From Riptortus pedestris (Eukaryota; Arthropoda; Insecta; Hemiptera; Alydidae), in NCBI GenBank assembly GCA_019009955.1, contig CM032232.1, forward strand, positions 53,569,001-53,633,000: a stretch of 64,000 nt of DNA, in the 5' to 3' direction. The notes beneath the pieces were generated by a model. That model was given only the letters and a program-made list of their open reading frames with translations. It was not told the origin of the DNA and did not search any database. Below are positions 44,781-55,640 of the stretch, one piece after another (position 1 is the stretch's first letter; each line of letters starts with the position of its first letter). A program made the position numbers and the translations under genes.

Positions 44781-45099
44781 TCTCTTTTCTTTATTTTTTT
44801 TGTGACTCCTAGCGCTAGCTGAGCTAATACCACTTGTGGCCATTATTGTTGGGATTGTAGTAGGAAGAGTTGGCTATGACTATTTATTTTTTTTTTTTGC
44901 TCTTCTTACATTCGTCGAAGAACTTTTTAGATGCTTGGAAGTTATCGTCGGTGCTGACCGATTCATACGGTTCTGGGGTATGCTCTCATTGGTTTGCTCG
45001 CATTAGGTTTAGTCGGCTATGGTCGTAGAGCGTGCATTCTTTTAGTACGTGCAGCGATGTTCGTTATTCTCACCGCAATCACATCTTGGGCTGCGTTAC
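44781..45099. other. Unassigned DNA
   Basis: GC is a little higher after 44930. A minus-strand frame shows a zinc-knuckle-like Cys/His spacing, but it is interrupted by stops; I do not call it. Confidence 0.3.
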
Positions 45100-45677
45100 T
45101 TTTAGCAGATTTCCCTTAAGGGAAATCAGCTATTGAGGTTGTACTCATGACTGAATTTTCGAAATTTTTCTTCAAGTGTCCATCAACCCTACCTAGTAGA
45201 TGACGAAAATGAGGCCCGTTCAAAACTGTATATATATATATTTGTCTGTTACCGCTCTAGTGGTCGCAATTTATGTTTGATCATTACCAAACTCAATATT
45301 TAGTCGTATTATGTAAAAAGAAAGATCAAGTTCGTTAACGGCTGAAATCGGACCAGTGGGAGGGGGGGGGTTAAAGGGGAGGATTTTCGAAAATTCAAAA
45401 TATCTCCGTTACTATACGTCGGATCGAAAAATTGTACAGAATTAATCTTATTGCAAATTACATTTACTATAAATATTGTTATATACATTTATTCGCTATC
45501 TTGAATATTAACCGAGATATTTGCATTTTTATTAAATCTGGACGACTAACGAACGGGTTACATTCCCGCCAAAAACTAGTTCGGCCGTTTCCTTAACTGC
45601 TCGACTCTCGTGAAATTTCTCTATTGCAAAACTTCACGTTGGAAATCTGCTTAGTTTACGCAGCCCCTGCGGACTTT
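45100..45677 (+). mobile_element. HLE-2, full-length copy
   Basis: TTTTAGCAGATTTCCCTTAA with an intact palindrome, 5' block, short (TA)n 45228-45241, body GTTAACGGCTGAAATCGGAC, G-run, HLE-2 tail ACATTCCCGCCAAAAACTAG, TTGGAAATCTGC, and a truncated hairpin ACGCAGCCCCTGCGG, ACTTTA. It abuts a reversed Helitron fragment exactly at its 3' end. Confidence 0.92.
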
Positions 45678-45905
45678 AGCTTATAATCAGGGAGGTGTAA
45701 ATACCAAGTCACATACAGAGTTTTGTTTAGTTCGGTTGAGTCTTTAGTGCCGTATAAAATTGTTGACTCACACTATTGTTTTTAGCGTATAACTCATTTA
45801 TACTTCGCTATACGACAAAAGTGTATATTACAAAAGTTACTCTAAATAACAAAATAAACAACTTTTGTTATGTGAATATTTGTATTTATATAGGTAGTCT
45901 CCAAA
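45678..45905 (-). mobile_element. Helitron-type internal fragment, minus strand
   Basis: CACATACAGAGTTTTGTTTA, GTTCGGTTGAGTCTTTAGTG, AACTCATTTATACTTCGCTA and CTAAATAACAAAATAAACAA are the reverse complement of part of the ~300-bp internal unit of the Helitrons near 0.6 and 26.9 kb. Confidence 0.75.
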
Positions 45906-46059
45906 ATTACCGTGCTCGGTCAGATATTGGCTCAGCCAATACGTAGCTTTTTGCTACTTCTCTTACTCTTTTCTTAAAGTGGGGTTCTTCTCGTTCGATA
46001 TTTAATGCATCTAGGAGCTCCTAGGGGGGCTTAGGGGTTGAGGTCGGAGGCTGCCATCT

Positions 46060-47140
46060 TATCGTGCATCTTTCCGCCACTTAGACCTGTATCACTAGGT
46101 CAATCGGAGCGATGCCAGCAATAATTTGGACTGCTTCGTAAGAGGTTGTAAGATATGCCTTGCATATTCTTAGCAGAACCTGTCTTTGTGCGTTAAGGAG
46201 CGGTGTGTAGTGGTTCCTTTTAAGCATTGGGCAGGCTGCGACGGCATACAGGACTACGCTTAGATAGCACGCGCTATATATCGTAGCAGTTCGCCTATAG
46301 TGCAGTCCCCGCCGCTCTATAATGTATTGATGATACTATTCATTTTACCTTACAGCGCATCAACGTGTATTGAAATGCTGCCCCATGTTGGCTCCGAGAT
46401 AAGTTACCGTCTCGGGGAATTTCACGACGATTTGTCCTATTCCAATCCTGGGATGGTGTCTTTCATCGAAGTACCCCCTCACGACTAAGGCACACCGTTT
46501 CTTGACTGCAATATTTAGTTTTGCCTCATTCAGCCAGTCGGTGTTGATGTTGATCGATTCCGTCACTTTCCTAACTACCCCAGCTCTTGAGCTGCCTCGA
46601 ACCATGTACACCACATCATCGACGTAGGCCGTGGCACTGATACCCGACATCTATCAGGGCCAACCATCATAGAGGTCCCAGAACTGCTCCCTGTGGACTG
46701 CTCTTTGTGATATTTACTGCGGACTCTAGTCCATTCCCATCGCGAATGTAGGCCTTCCTGTCTTCGAGGAAGGTGCTTATTAAGGCATGAACTTTGCTTG
46801 GCAACTCCATCACTTGAAGGGACGCTAAAACCCGCGGGCCCCCACGTTATCATAGGTCCCTGCAATGCCTATGAATACGGCTATGGCGTATTTGGGGTTT
46901 CCTTCGTCGCAGTCATCCTTCAGGCGCCTTATGTACTGTTCTTTCGATCGCCCTGGGATGCCTGGTGCTCATTTTGCTGACGGAAAGAGGAAAAACAGTG
47001 TTTTTAATAAGTTATTAGTTTTCAGAACATTTCCTAAGACAGGGAGGAGGCATATTGTCCTGTAGCTTTTTGTGGAGCCTGGATTCTTGGGTCCTTTTTT
47101 CTTAAACAGCACCGCAATGGCAGTAGTAGCACCAAGTGAT
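46060..47140 (-). pseudogene. R1-clade LINE ORF2 (reverse transcriptase and C-terminal domain), degraded
   Basis: Minus-strand frames in order from the right: SYRTICLLPVLGNVLK (RT domain start, near 47050); PKYAIAVFIGIAGTYDNVGA (motif A region, near 46900; the usual D-I-x-G-A-F-D is altered); TFLEDRKAYIRDGN; SSPQGAVLGPL followed by a stop (near 46690); AYVDDVVYMVRGSSR (catalytic Y-x-D-D, near 46610); then WLNEAKLNIAVKK. After a frame change near 46300 the R1-type C-terminal segment NAQRQVLLRICKAYLTTSYE and IIAGIAPIDL appears (46080-46200). The AY-TTS-EA-IAG-PPI-L motif is characteristic of the R1/TRAS lineage. Multiple stops and frameshifts exist. The endonuclease, ORF1 and 3' end are not found. 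Confidence 0.88.
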
Positions 47141-48129
47141 CGATCTAAACCAATCTTGGAATTTATGACACTGCCTTAGATATTGGCTTAATGCAAAAAT
47201 CAGATGTATAGGAGTGAACGTTATTTCAAGGTAGAAAACTAAGAAAGGCAAATACCTATGCTACTTTTGTGAGCTAAATTAACAAGAATTGAAGGAATAA
47301 ACCACCTCTGCTAATTATCCGTCTTTCACTTTGAGTTAAGTACAGTCAGACGAAACATGGCGGACTTGTAGAAGTGCTGCAATTGCAACAGAGCTTGACA
47401 AACAGAAGGACGTTTTAAACTGATCCGTTTATCAGCCGATTGACTAGAGGCGGCATTGTTAACGAGGCCGAACTAAGTGACAGGAAGTGGAGTGAAGACG
47501 AGCAGGGAGTCCAGCATTCCAAATGGACCCGCCTCGAGGTCACCGGCATTTTAGATCCCGGCTCAAGAATCCCATCAGCCAACACTTTGGAAGAGCGGAA
47601 TCCTTTTAGGCAGAGCGGTGTAATGAAATAAATCCGATGGATCTAAAAGAAATGGCTTCCATAATTTGAAGGAACCTCAAACGTCAGTTTTACCATTCCT
47701 AGACAGGTCTCAGAAGGGACATGCAGTATGCTTTTCGTGTTTTTTGTCTTTCATTTTAAAAGATGGGTTGAAATCTTCGGGTCTAATACACTCTCTGAGA
47801 TAACTATCTCAAGATTTCCTACGTGGACTTGTTCCGAATGGGAAAAAAAGACATTAAAAAAAAAAGGTTTAAGCTAGGGTCGGATACATTTCTAGTCAGA
47901 ACAGGAACAGATTTAGAGACAAGAAAGTATTAGTATACTTATTATCATAACTCTTGTTTTCTTATAAGCAATTTTAATTAGTAGTATTGCTTTTCAGTAG
48001 AATAATTTACATTTTTTAGAGGTTGGGTAAACTCTAATGCGGAAAGAAATGTGATTTGGACACCGCGCACCTTTCTAGTCCTCCTATTAAATAAAATAAA
48101 CAAAATGTTTTAGGTTACACACCATTCAA
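47141..48129. other. Unassigned DNA with a GC-rich patch
   Basis: Bases 47195-47265 resemble a reversed HLE tail start (GTATAGGAGTGAACG, GGTAGAAAACTAAG). Bases 47400-47640 are GC-rich with an open plus-strand frame (47440-47631) that has no recognised domain. Confidence 0.3.
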
Positions 48130-48420
48130 ATCTATTTCATTTGAAAGACATGGAAGATATCTCCGTTCCAATGCATCGGATTGAAAATATCATAATAATT
48201 TATGAGTGGTTTCATAATTAACAAGAATAATCCTAAACTTGTATTTCTTGTATCTCTAATATATATGAAGAAAAAATGGTCAGCAATTTTTCACCACACC
48301 CCTCTGCCTTAGCTGGTTATCATCAAAAAGAAAGATACACAAGTAGACCCTAAACCCCAAAAGGTATTAATACAAAATTTCAACATCCTAGGTCGTGCGA
48401 TATAATTATTGATGTCACAC
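48130..48420 (+). mobile_element. Diverged HLE body fragment
   Basis: AGATATCTCCGTTCCAATGC, ATCGGATTGAAAATATCATA and a CCACACCCCTCTGCC patch match the HLE body order. Ends are missing. Confidence 0.45.
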
Positions 48421-48554
48421 CCAGTCAAAAAAAGTTTCAGGTAAGGTCAAAACGTATAATTACTTCCTTTGAAACCTGAAGGAAACCTACGAATCAATGA
48501 CCACTCACTTGATGCTGCTTAAGTTCTCTGAGCATAATTGTAATATTTTATTAA

Positions 48555-48711
48555 GTGTAACGGACGAGCTATGGCGCGCTTCTATTCGTTCCCGCCAAAA
48601 GCTGGTTCGGTCGTTTCTGATACTGTTCGGCAATCGTATGGAAATTTCTCTATTGTATAACTTCACGTGGGAAATCTGCTTAGTTTACACAGCTCTGCGT
48701 GACGGACTTTT
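48555..48711 (+). mobile_element. HLE-2 tail, plus strand
   Basis: AGTGTAACGGACGAGCTATG, TTCCCGCCAAAAGCTGGTTC, ACTTCACGTGGGAAATCTGC, hairpin relic ACACAGCTCTGCGT and GACGGACTTTTG. A SINE begins directly at the terminal T-run. Confidence 0.85.
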
Positions 48712-48930
48712 GTTTATTATTAATTACGTCCACTTTGTGTTACTAGGCTAATCGGGACGGGTTATCTACAGGTTACCACCCTTTTCTAGGGTGGGCTCAA
48801 GGAATTTATTTAGTGAGTCCGTCACTAAATACATTTCTACTGCCCAGGGCGAGAATCGAACCCGGCACTCAAAGTCTACCACGCGAGATAAGGACCAAGG
48901 CCCTAACTTGCAAGGCCAACCTAAGCCCCC
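48712..48930 (-). mobile_element. tRNA-derived SINE, minus strand, nearly complete
   Basis: ATTACGTCCACTTTGTGTTA, CTAATCGGGACGGGTTATCT, ACAGGTTACCACCCTTTTCT, GTCCGTCACTAAATACATTT, B-box complement GAGAATCGAACCCGGC, head GCGAGATAAGGACCAAGGCC. Confidence 0.88.
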
Positions 48931-48934
48931 AGAA

Positions 48935-49047
48935 TCATCGGATTTTTACTTAGAAATATAAAATTAATGGTTACATGAGGTCACTAGTTTGTATACTTGC
49001 GTTTGGAAAATCTGTTTAGTTTATGCATCTTCTATGCAATGGACTTT
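48935..49047 (+). mobile_element. HLE-3 tail, plus strand, diverged
   Basis: ATCATCGGATTTTTACTTAG, TTACATGAGGTCACTAGTTT, GGAAAATCTGTTTAGTTTAT, a decayed hairpin GCATCTTCTATGC and AATGGACTTTTTC. Confidence 0.7.
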
Positions 49048-49640
49048 TTCTTAAGTTACGCAATTGTCTACAAATGATAAACTTTATCACAAACTTCTAC
49101 AATTGTTTAGTATTTGCTTTCCAGTCATCTAAGTCTGGGAGCATACTCCGGAGCACTTATTGACAAAACCTCTCATAGGCTGTACTTGAGGACTCAGAGG
49201 GCACACATAGATAGAAAGTAAATCTTTGTTATGGGAGATGACAGGGCTAGCTGCACCTGCGCACGTCGGTCAGGTGCCACTGTTTACCTTCCTATTCATC
49301 CCAGCTGACCTTCTGCTTTTTATCCCCCCCCCCCACTCCCTCACACTCTATTTACGTTAAGTCACAAGATGGATTAAGGCAGGTCGTAGTCCCTCTGCCC
49401 GCCATCTATAATCCAGGACTGCTTCTTCTCCGTCTCTGCCTCTTCCCCTCTCTCTCTCTCTATTTCAATCGGTAGGGAGAGGGCAAAGGATATCCCCGAG
49501 TCACCTCTATGAGAAACGACCCCTCTGCCAAGAAGAATAACTCTCCAATGAACAAGGAGGGAATGTGATAAATAATGATTCCTTGGCGTATAGGTTCAGG
49601 AGGCCCGAGATAAACATCGTGGAATCGCAACAAGCCAGTC
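49048..49640. other. GC-rich, pyrimidine-rich island, unknown
   Basis: Bases 49200-49560 are GC-richer than neighbours, with a C-run (49326-49336) and a (TC)n tract (49448-49462). No domain or splice structure is clear. A promoter or untranslated exon of a host gene is possible but unproven. Confidence 0.3.
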
Positions 49641-50639
49641 TACTTCTTTTCTATTTTCCATTTCGAAGCAGCTAATTTTTTAGCGCTCTTTTACCTAGAT
49701 TTTTAAACCCAAACGCTTGGCATAACAGGGACATTTTTATCATTTTTTTTATAATCCTCCTCTTGCGCACCAAAAAATGTGAAAAATGTTGCTGCCCTTA
49801 TAGCAAACTTCTTTACTTTTTAAAATTTCGGCCCATAGCCCAGCTTTAACTCAACCGTTCGGCTTTTTCAGTATTTATCTAGGGCAATTATGACCGCATG
49901 CGTTCATCCATCACTTGGAATTTTTTACTGTTTATAGAGGATATATAATAATATTAATGATGATTATTCACCAACACTCATTCGCATTCTTAGTTTTTAA
50001 GGAAATGTTTCGCCCCAAGGCATTTATAATGATAAAAATACAGGAAAAATTTAATTAATAATTATTATCAAGTATTATCTAAGATCAAAATTATTCTCCT
50101 AAGTCATTATAAACGAAGGAGGAGAATAAAGCTCTTCTAGATTGATTAGGATCAATAAAAAGGCATTGACCTCTACTATTGTTTTTAATTTTATGCAAAG
50201 TGCACTTTCGGTGTCAGCGGTCCAGCCGCTAACCATCCATCTAACAATCATGGCCAACAGTGTAAAAAAAGTCACAAAACAAAAACATTAAAACCAAAAC
50301 ATTGTTGCCCATGCTATGATTATTAGAATATCCTGGATTTATTTTGGTTGTTTTTGTTTTCATTCTATGATTGTTAGATTGACTCAAACATAGGTTTGTT
50401 ATACACTTAGTTCCTAGGGAAATCATGAAAGCCTTAAGTATGGAGTTGATAATAATTATAAATTAAAATTTGCCCGTATGTTTAGCAATGTCCAGGAGAG
50501 CGAAACGTTTGCTTTAATGCAATAGAGCAAGAGGCCTGAAGATCGTTTTTATTGTCTTAAGAGTTTTAGTGGTCTCAATAAGGATGAGGTGCAAATAATG
50601 ATAATAAACCCTTGGTATGTTTCAAATTGCAGGCCTCCC
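49641..50639. other. Unassigned AT-rich DNA
   Basis: Bases 50144-50186 resemble the left flank of the HLE at 1999 (see findings). No gene seen. Confidence 0.35.
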
Positions 50640-50740
50640 CTACAGAAGGGGACCAGATCTATTGGGAAATCTCCAAATCGCAAGCTTTGACTTTACAATC
50701 CAGCGCCCTAACCACTCTGCCACGCTGACCTCTGAGAGGA
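50640..50740 (-). repeat. tRNA-like sequence, probable second SINE family
   Basis: On the minus strand GTCAGCGTGGCAGAGTGGTT followed by AGGGCGCTGGATTGTAAAGT matches the 5' half of a class II (Leu/Ser-type) tRNA, including a good A box TGGCAGAGTGG. The B box region (GCGATTTGGAGATTTCC) is degenerate and a cloverleaf cannot be completed, so it is a pseudo-tRNA or SINE head rather than a working tRNA. Confidence 0.6.
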
Positions 50741-50822
50741 TGTATATAGTATTTTTCAACATTTTAGTGGGAAACTGTCGCGGTCCATTCTGTGTAGTCC
50801 CTAACCTCGCAATCAGCCTTTA

Positions 50823-51545
50823 CTAATAAACGATGTCAGACTTGGGATAGAACCCTATCAGTTCGCAGATCTTCTCTTTAAGACGAGTATAGACATTCAG
50901 TTTTCCTTGGTGAGAATACGTTTCACAGCCGTATATGACTGTCTGTCTGATGACTATTTTGTACTGCTGCACTTTTCGTGAAAGGACTTTTAAAACGGAA
51001 ACCTTTTCGACGAGCATAGAAGTCTCACACTCCTGTGACTGTTCGTGTTTTTAAAACTTTATGGAATTTATTTTTCTCCGTAACTATCCATTCCAGGTAC
51101 TTCCAGGAAAGTGCGAATTCCCTGAATTCAACAAGACAACCAGAGTCCTCTATTTTTTCTTTTGGTGGTTTTTTCTATACTCAATTTGAATCCAAGAACT
51201 TCCCATGTTCGTCGAAACTCTCCCTAAGCACCAGCCAATGCTGCGATATTTCTAGCCATTTTCAACACATTGTCAGAATACACCAAATGCTACGGGAGCT
51301 TATTGTTTATAGGTACTACCAGGCTTATACTTATTTTTCGGATTGCTACTTTGAGGACGAGATTAAATAGAGTTGTTGTAAATGGATCTCCTTGTCTTAA
51401 AACAGCGAAAATCTCAAAGCCATCAGAGACTTCAAAATACACCAACAGAATTTATGCCTCCAATAATTTCAGCTCGCCTAAACTGTCATAGGCCTTCCAG
51501 AAGTCAATGAAGAGGCGTTTCAAAACATCATACAAATAGGCCCTT
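50823..51545 (-). pseudogene. RTE-like LINE reverse transcriptase, degraded
   Basis: Minus strand, right to left: LFIDFWKAYDS (motif A, near 51490-51540), RQGDPFTTTLFNLVLKVAIR (near 51340-51400), VYSDN (motif C, normally Y-A-D-D, near 51275) and LGFKLSIEKT (near 51170). The thumb/C-terminal segment YKIVIRQTVIYGCETYS lies near 50930. The order and wording fit the RTE-like group that has RQGDPLS and VLYGCETW motifs. Stops and frameshifts are numerous and the second catalytic Asp is lost. No endonuclease is seen to the right. Confidence 0.8.
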
Positions 51546-52437
51546 TTTTTTCAACATATTTGCTACAATATTGCTGGACAAATAATGAACCCTACCAAAA
51601 TCTCAGAAAGATTCTGTCTAAAGTGTAATGTTTAACAACGAGTGAGCATGCACTATTACAAATTTCAGCTGCGGGAGATGTGAATTCTTCCAATCATGGT
51701 TTAGTTCATAAACGTTTTGATTGATCACAACTGATTACGAGTTTAAACTCATTTTGCTGACTAATATTTCTGATGTACTGTTCTCATAACATAAGATGTC
51801 AAGGCTGAGAGATCCACCACAGTACTATAAATAAAAATAAAGAACCCCTTCCTACAAACATTGGCTTCGGAACATGTAAGACACGACAGAGTCTACTGTT
51901 TTAACAGATAAGACTGTGTTACATTGAACGACTCAGTCGTGACGGAGCAACAACTAGCCGTAAAAGGTAAATACATTTATCCAAATCATGGCCCCCTAAC
52001 AAGATGGTAGACATTACAAACACGATAACTGATGTGCTCAATTTACTCTATATCTAGAACTACAAGTGAGAGTATTGCTTCTTGTTCTTCATTGGGAATA
52101 TAAAACGCTTAGTCAGACCCAGTGTACTTTTTATGTGACCGCTTGAGACACACTTTAATATAGTCAGTATGATTAACTTAACAAGAGAAAATATAAACTA
52201 ACTAACTGCGCTACATCTGCTTCATTAGGCGAGAATGAGTCAGTCCTTCCTCTGACATCTCCCAGAGAACTCGAATGACAGAAGGTTCTCTGACGGAAAG
52301 TATCAAGGACTTTCTACATAGAACGGTTACACTACGAAGATTTGACGGTTTGAGGGTTGGTTTCAGTAATATAAAATGCTGAAGCAATAGGAACATAACC
52401 GAAGTGGAAATTGGGGTTGTGGTAATCCACATTTAAA
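51546..52437. other. Unassigned DNA
   Basis: No RT continuation recognised to the right of the LINE fragment. A minus frame at 52211-52432 has no recognised domain. Confidence 0.3.
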
Positions 52438-52438
52438 A

Positions 52439-53128
52439 AGTCGGTCCCGCAGGGACTGCGTATGCTAAGCAGTTTTATACAGCTGATTTCATGTAACTAT
52501 ATGTTTTCTATTTCATAATTAAGCCCGATGAGTAGATGTGAAGGTTTACGGAACGCTGAAAACAAGAAAGTACAAATAACTCGCTTAATATTTAAACTAC
52601 GAAAAAATGATGTATAAAATAACTATTGTAGAGAAACAGTTTAAGATTTGTATTACAACATTTTACAATCCAATTCATAATAACAGAGATATTTAGGATT
52701 TTCGAAATCCCTCTTCTCTAAATCCCTATTCGTGGTGCGATTTCAGTCATTAATGAATATGATCTTTAGTGTTGAATGAAACATGTTTGAGTCAATACCG
52801 TAAAATCTATAATTGCATGTATCACACATAAAAAAGGCCTGTTGAAAACAATAACTGGTATTTTAGCTTGAAGTAAGACGTTTCATTATACAGTGGCTTA
52901 CTGTTAAAATGCGATGTATAAAAGTGGGGTTTACTTAAGACTGAAAAAAAAAAAAAAAAACTGATTCTTGGATAATATTCAAAATAGAGAAAACATGGAG
53001 AGAACAACGTTTATATAAAATTATTTATCTACTAAGCAGGATCAATGGATATTTGAAGAAATTGTTCGAAAATCGAATAACGAGTACAACCTCTGTAGCT
53101 GATTTTCCTTAAGGAAAATCTGCTAAAA
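52439..53128 (-). mobile_element. HLE-3, near full-length copy, minus strand
   Basis: The reversed 3' end GTCCCGCAGGGACTGCGTAT, GCTAAGCAG; body CCCGATGAGTAGATGTGAAG, GAAAGTACAAATAACTCGCT, ACAGTGGCTTACTG; then 5' block TACTAAGCAGGATCAATGGA, ACCTCTGTAGCTGATTTTCC, TTAAGGAAAATCTGC, TAAAAA. The palindrome is TTCCTTAAGGAA with one symmetric pair changed. Confidence 0.8.
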
Positions 53129-53159
53129 AACTAAATTGGTTGATGCAAAAACAGTGAAT

Positions 53160-53394
53160 TAAATTATTTATTAACGTCCACATTTTTGCAACTAAGGCTA
53201 ATTGGGGCGTCTTATCTACAGGTTACCATCCTCTTCTAGACAGTTTGAGACTAAGGATTTCATTTAATGATAAATCCCTAAACCTCTAAATAAATCCCTA
53301 TTTCCCATGCGGGAATCGAACTCGCCATTCTAGGTTTTCCATGTGAGACTAAGGACAAAGCTTTAACTCACATGGCTAACCTGAGCCCCTAAAA
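53160..53394 (-). mobile_element. tRNA-derived SINE, minus strand, nearly complete
   Basis: TATTAACGTCCACATTTTTG, CTAATTGGGGCGTCTTATCT, ACAGGTTACCATCCTCTTCT, a short duplication of AAATCCCTA, B-box complement GGGAATCGAACTCGCC, head TGTGAGACTAAGGACAAAGC and CATGGCTAACCTGAGCCCC. Confidence 0.88.
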
Positions 53395-53989
53395 ACTGTT
53401 AGTAGGAGGTTACAATGAGGATGAGGAGGCAGTATAACTATTGCATACAATACTCAGCCACCCATATCGCCGTGTTATAGCCTGGCGGTATAACTGGGCG
53501 GCGTGTCTTTATCCTCTGAGTATGCACCGCTCGCCATGAGAGAGTTATTGTTTATAGAGCTCCATTCCTCCGCTCATATATACTTTAACAATGCCTTCGT
53601 TTAAGAGAACGTTCAACCCCGTATACACACACACACATATACGCTCCTTAGTCGCTTTCGCTCTAGAAGTAAATCACAATATGGTATATCCTCGTCTGAT
53701 TTCCTGAGTTGAATTATACTCGCGTCATTGACTGTGCATATTTATACAGCCAAATGTTACCACCTTGCACAAAATTTAATTTCATACATTATGATTAATA
53801 TCTCTAATATATTTGAAGGTAAGGTCGATGGGCATGGGGGGGAGAGGGAGGCCAAGAAAATCCTTTTTTGATGTCACCAAACATTTTATGAATTTCGGTG
53901 GGTATAGTAATATGAAATGAACACCTTTCGAAAGAACGCTGCTATAAGGCGTAGCCTTTAGATCATGATGATGACATTATTGTCATGAT
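53395..53989. other. Unassigned DNA
   Basis: GC-richer at 53455-53560. Short GATGATGA and CATGATGATG repeats at 53965-53995. No gene recognised. Confidence 0.3.
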
Positions 53990-54345
53990 GATGAGAATCT
54001 AAGAACGAACTTAAGAGAGAAGATCACTGAGAAAGAGTTTTCGAGCAGTGATAGATGTTGGACCAACAGTATAGTAGAACTGATAGAAATGCATGGGGAG
54101 AGAGATATAATATGTGCTTAAAGAGGGCAGTTCGCGTTGGTAGAAGAACGGTGACCAACAGACTTCTCAGGGAAATGTATCCTACTCCAGGGGGAGGAAG
54201 GGTGGGGACAGGCAGAATGGGCTGGATGACCTGAGAGACGACTTGCAGAGGCTCTTGTCCAAAATTAGGGTATCTGAGATGTAGAAAGTCGAAACTGAAT
54301 GGCTGAAGATAGTGGCAGTAGAACAGATCCAATATCACATTGTAG
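53990..54345 (+). pseudogene. Possible LINE C-terminal fragment
   Basis: Plus-strand frames yield LRTNLREKITEKEF, then near 54205 GRMGWMT and near 54240-54320 LRDDLQRL and ETEWLKIVAVE. This order resembles the G-R-P-x-x-R-W-x-D-D-L and W-x-R-x-A-x-D-R-x-x-W-R tail of some LINE ORF2 proteins. It is broken by stops and frame changes; the match is weak. Confidence 0.35.
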
Positions 54346-54349
54346 CCTC

Positions 54350-55640
54350 ACGCGCTTGTTGCATGTAAGTTGTTATAAGAAATATCAAGCAGCGAGGTCA
54401 TCAAATTGTAGTACAGTAAGCTGGTGTAGATAATGAGTCCCGAAAGACATCCTTGTGTAAGCATATCACATTGTAGAAACGCAAGCTGCAGCATAATGAG
54501 TCCCGAAAGACATCCTTGTGTAAGCATATCACATTGTAGCAACGCAAGCTGCAGCATGTAAGTTTTCGTACCAAATATCATCAAATTGTAGCACAGTCAA
54601 CTAGTGTGCAGTAGCTTAACTTGTAATATGCTAGTCAAAATATCAAGCAGCAAGGTAATCAAATTCAGCCCTCCAAAACATCCTTGTGCAAGCATATCAC
54701 ATTGTAGAAACGCAAGCTGCTGCATATAAATTTTCATACGATTCAAACTGCATACTCATCAAATTGTAGCACTGTAAGCTATAGCACAGTAAACTGGTAT
54801 ACAAAATGAGCCCTGCAAAACATCCTTGTGCAAGCATATCACATTGTAGCAACGCAAGCTGCTGCATATAAATTTTCATACGATTCAAGCTGCATACTCA
54901 TCAAATTGTAGCACTGTAAGCTACTATGCAGTAGCTCATCATGTAATATGCTAGTCAAAATATCAAGCAGCAAGGTAATCAAATTGTAGCACAGTAGGCT
55001 GGTACAGATAGTGAGTCCCATAGAACATCCTTGTGCAAGCATATCACATTGTAGAAACGCAAGCTGCTGCATATAAATTTTCATACGATTCAAACTGCAT
55101 ACTCATCAAATTGTAGCACTGTAAGCTACTATGCAGTAGCTCATCATGTAATATGCTAGTCAAAATATCAAGCAGCAAGGTAATCAAATTGTAGCACAGT
55201 AGGCTGGTACAGGTAGTGAGTCCCATAGAACATCCTTATGCAAGCATATCACATTGTAGAAACGCAAGCTGCTGCATATAAATTTTCATACGATTCAAAC
55301 TGCATACTCATCAAATTGTAGCACTGTAAGCTACTATGCCGTAGCTCATCATGTAATATGCTTGTCAAAATATCAAGCATCAAGGTCATCAAATTGTAGC
55401 ACAGTAGGCTGGTACAGGTAGTGAGTCCCATAGAACATCCTTGTGTAAGCATATCACATTGTAGCAACGCAAGCTGCTGCATGTAAGTTGTACAAAATAT
55501 CAAACAGGAAACTCATAAATTTGTAGTACCGCATTCTGCTGGTGTTAAAATGTCGCTTAATATATCAAGGGATGAAGCTCATCGAATTATTTCACAGTAA
55601 ACTAGCGCATGTAATGGATCAGGCAGAATGTCCTTCTTCA
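54350..55640. repeat. Satellite array, 204-205 bp period with ~68-bp subunits
   Basis: ACATCCTTGTGCAAGCATAT recurs at about 54820, 55025, 55229 and 55434 (spacing 205, 204, 205). Earlier copies at about 54446, 54509 and 54678 show shorter, irregular spacing. Within each unit, TCAAATTGTAGCACNGTAAG recurs three times in variant form (CACATTGTAGAAACGCAAGC, CAAATTGTAGCACTGTAAGC, CAAATTGTAGCACAGTAGGC), implying a ~68-bp ancestral monomer tripled into a 205-bp higher-order unit. The right end decays after 55500. Minus-strand frames through the array are a by-product, since 205 is not a multiple of three. Confidence 0.92.

Noticed and set aside
44930..45095. Minus-strand zinc-knuckle-like Cys/His pattern (CDCGENNEHRC)
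   Set aside because: Spacing does not fit a standard CCHC knuckle and a stop follows within a few codons. It is on the wrong side of the R1-like LINE to be its ORF1.
47440..47631. Possible transposase N-terminus in a GC-rich open frame
   Set aside because: Superficial similarity to Tc1-like DNA-binding regions only; no helix-turn-helix or catalytic motif could be followed.
54348..55503. Series of similar minus-strand open frames that look like a repeat protein
   Set aside because: They coincide with the 205-bp satellite. The period is not a multiple of three, so the frame is not conserved from unit to unit and each frame terminates within about one to one and a half units.
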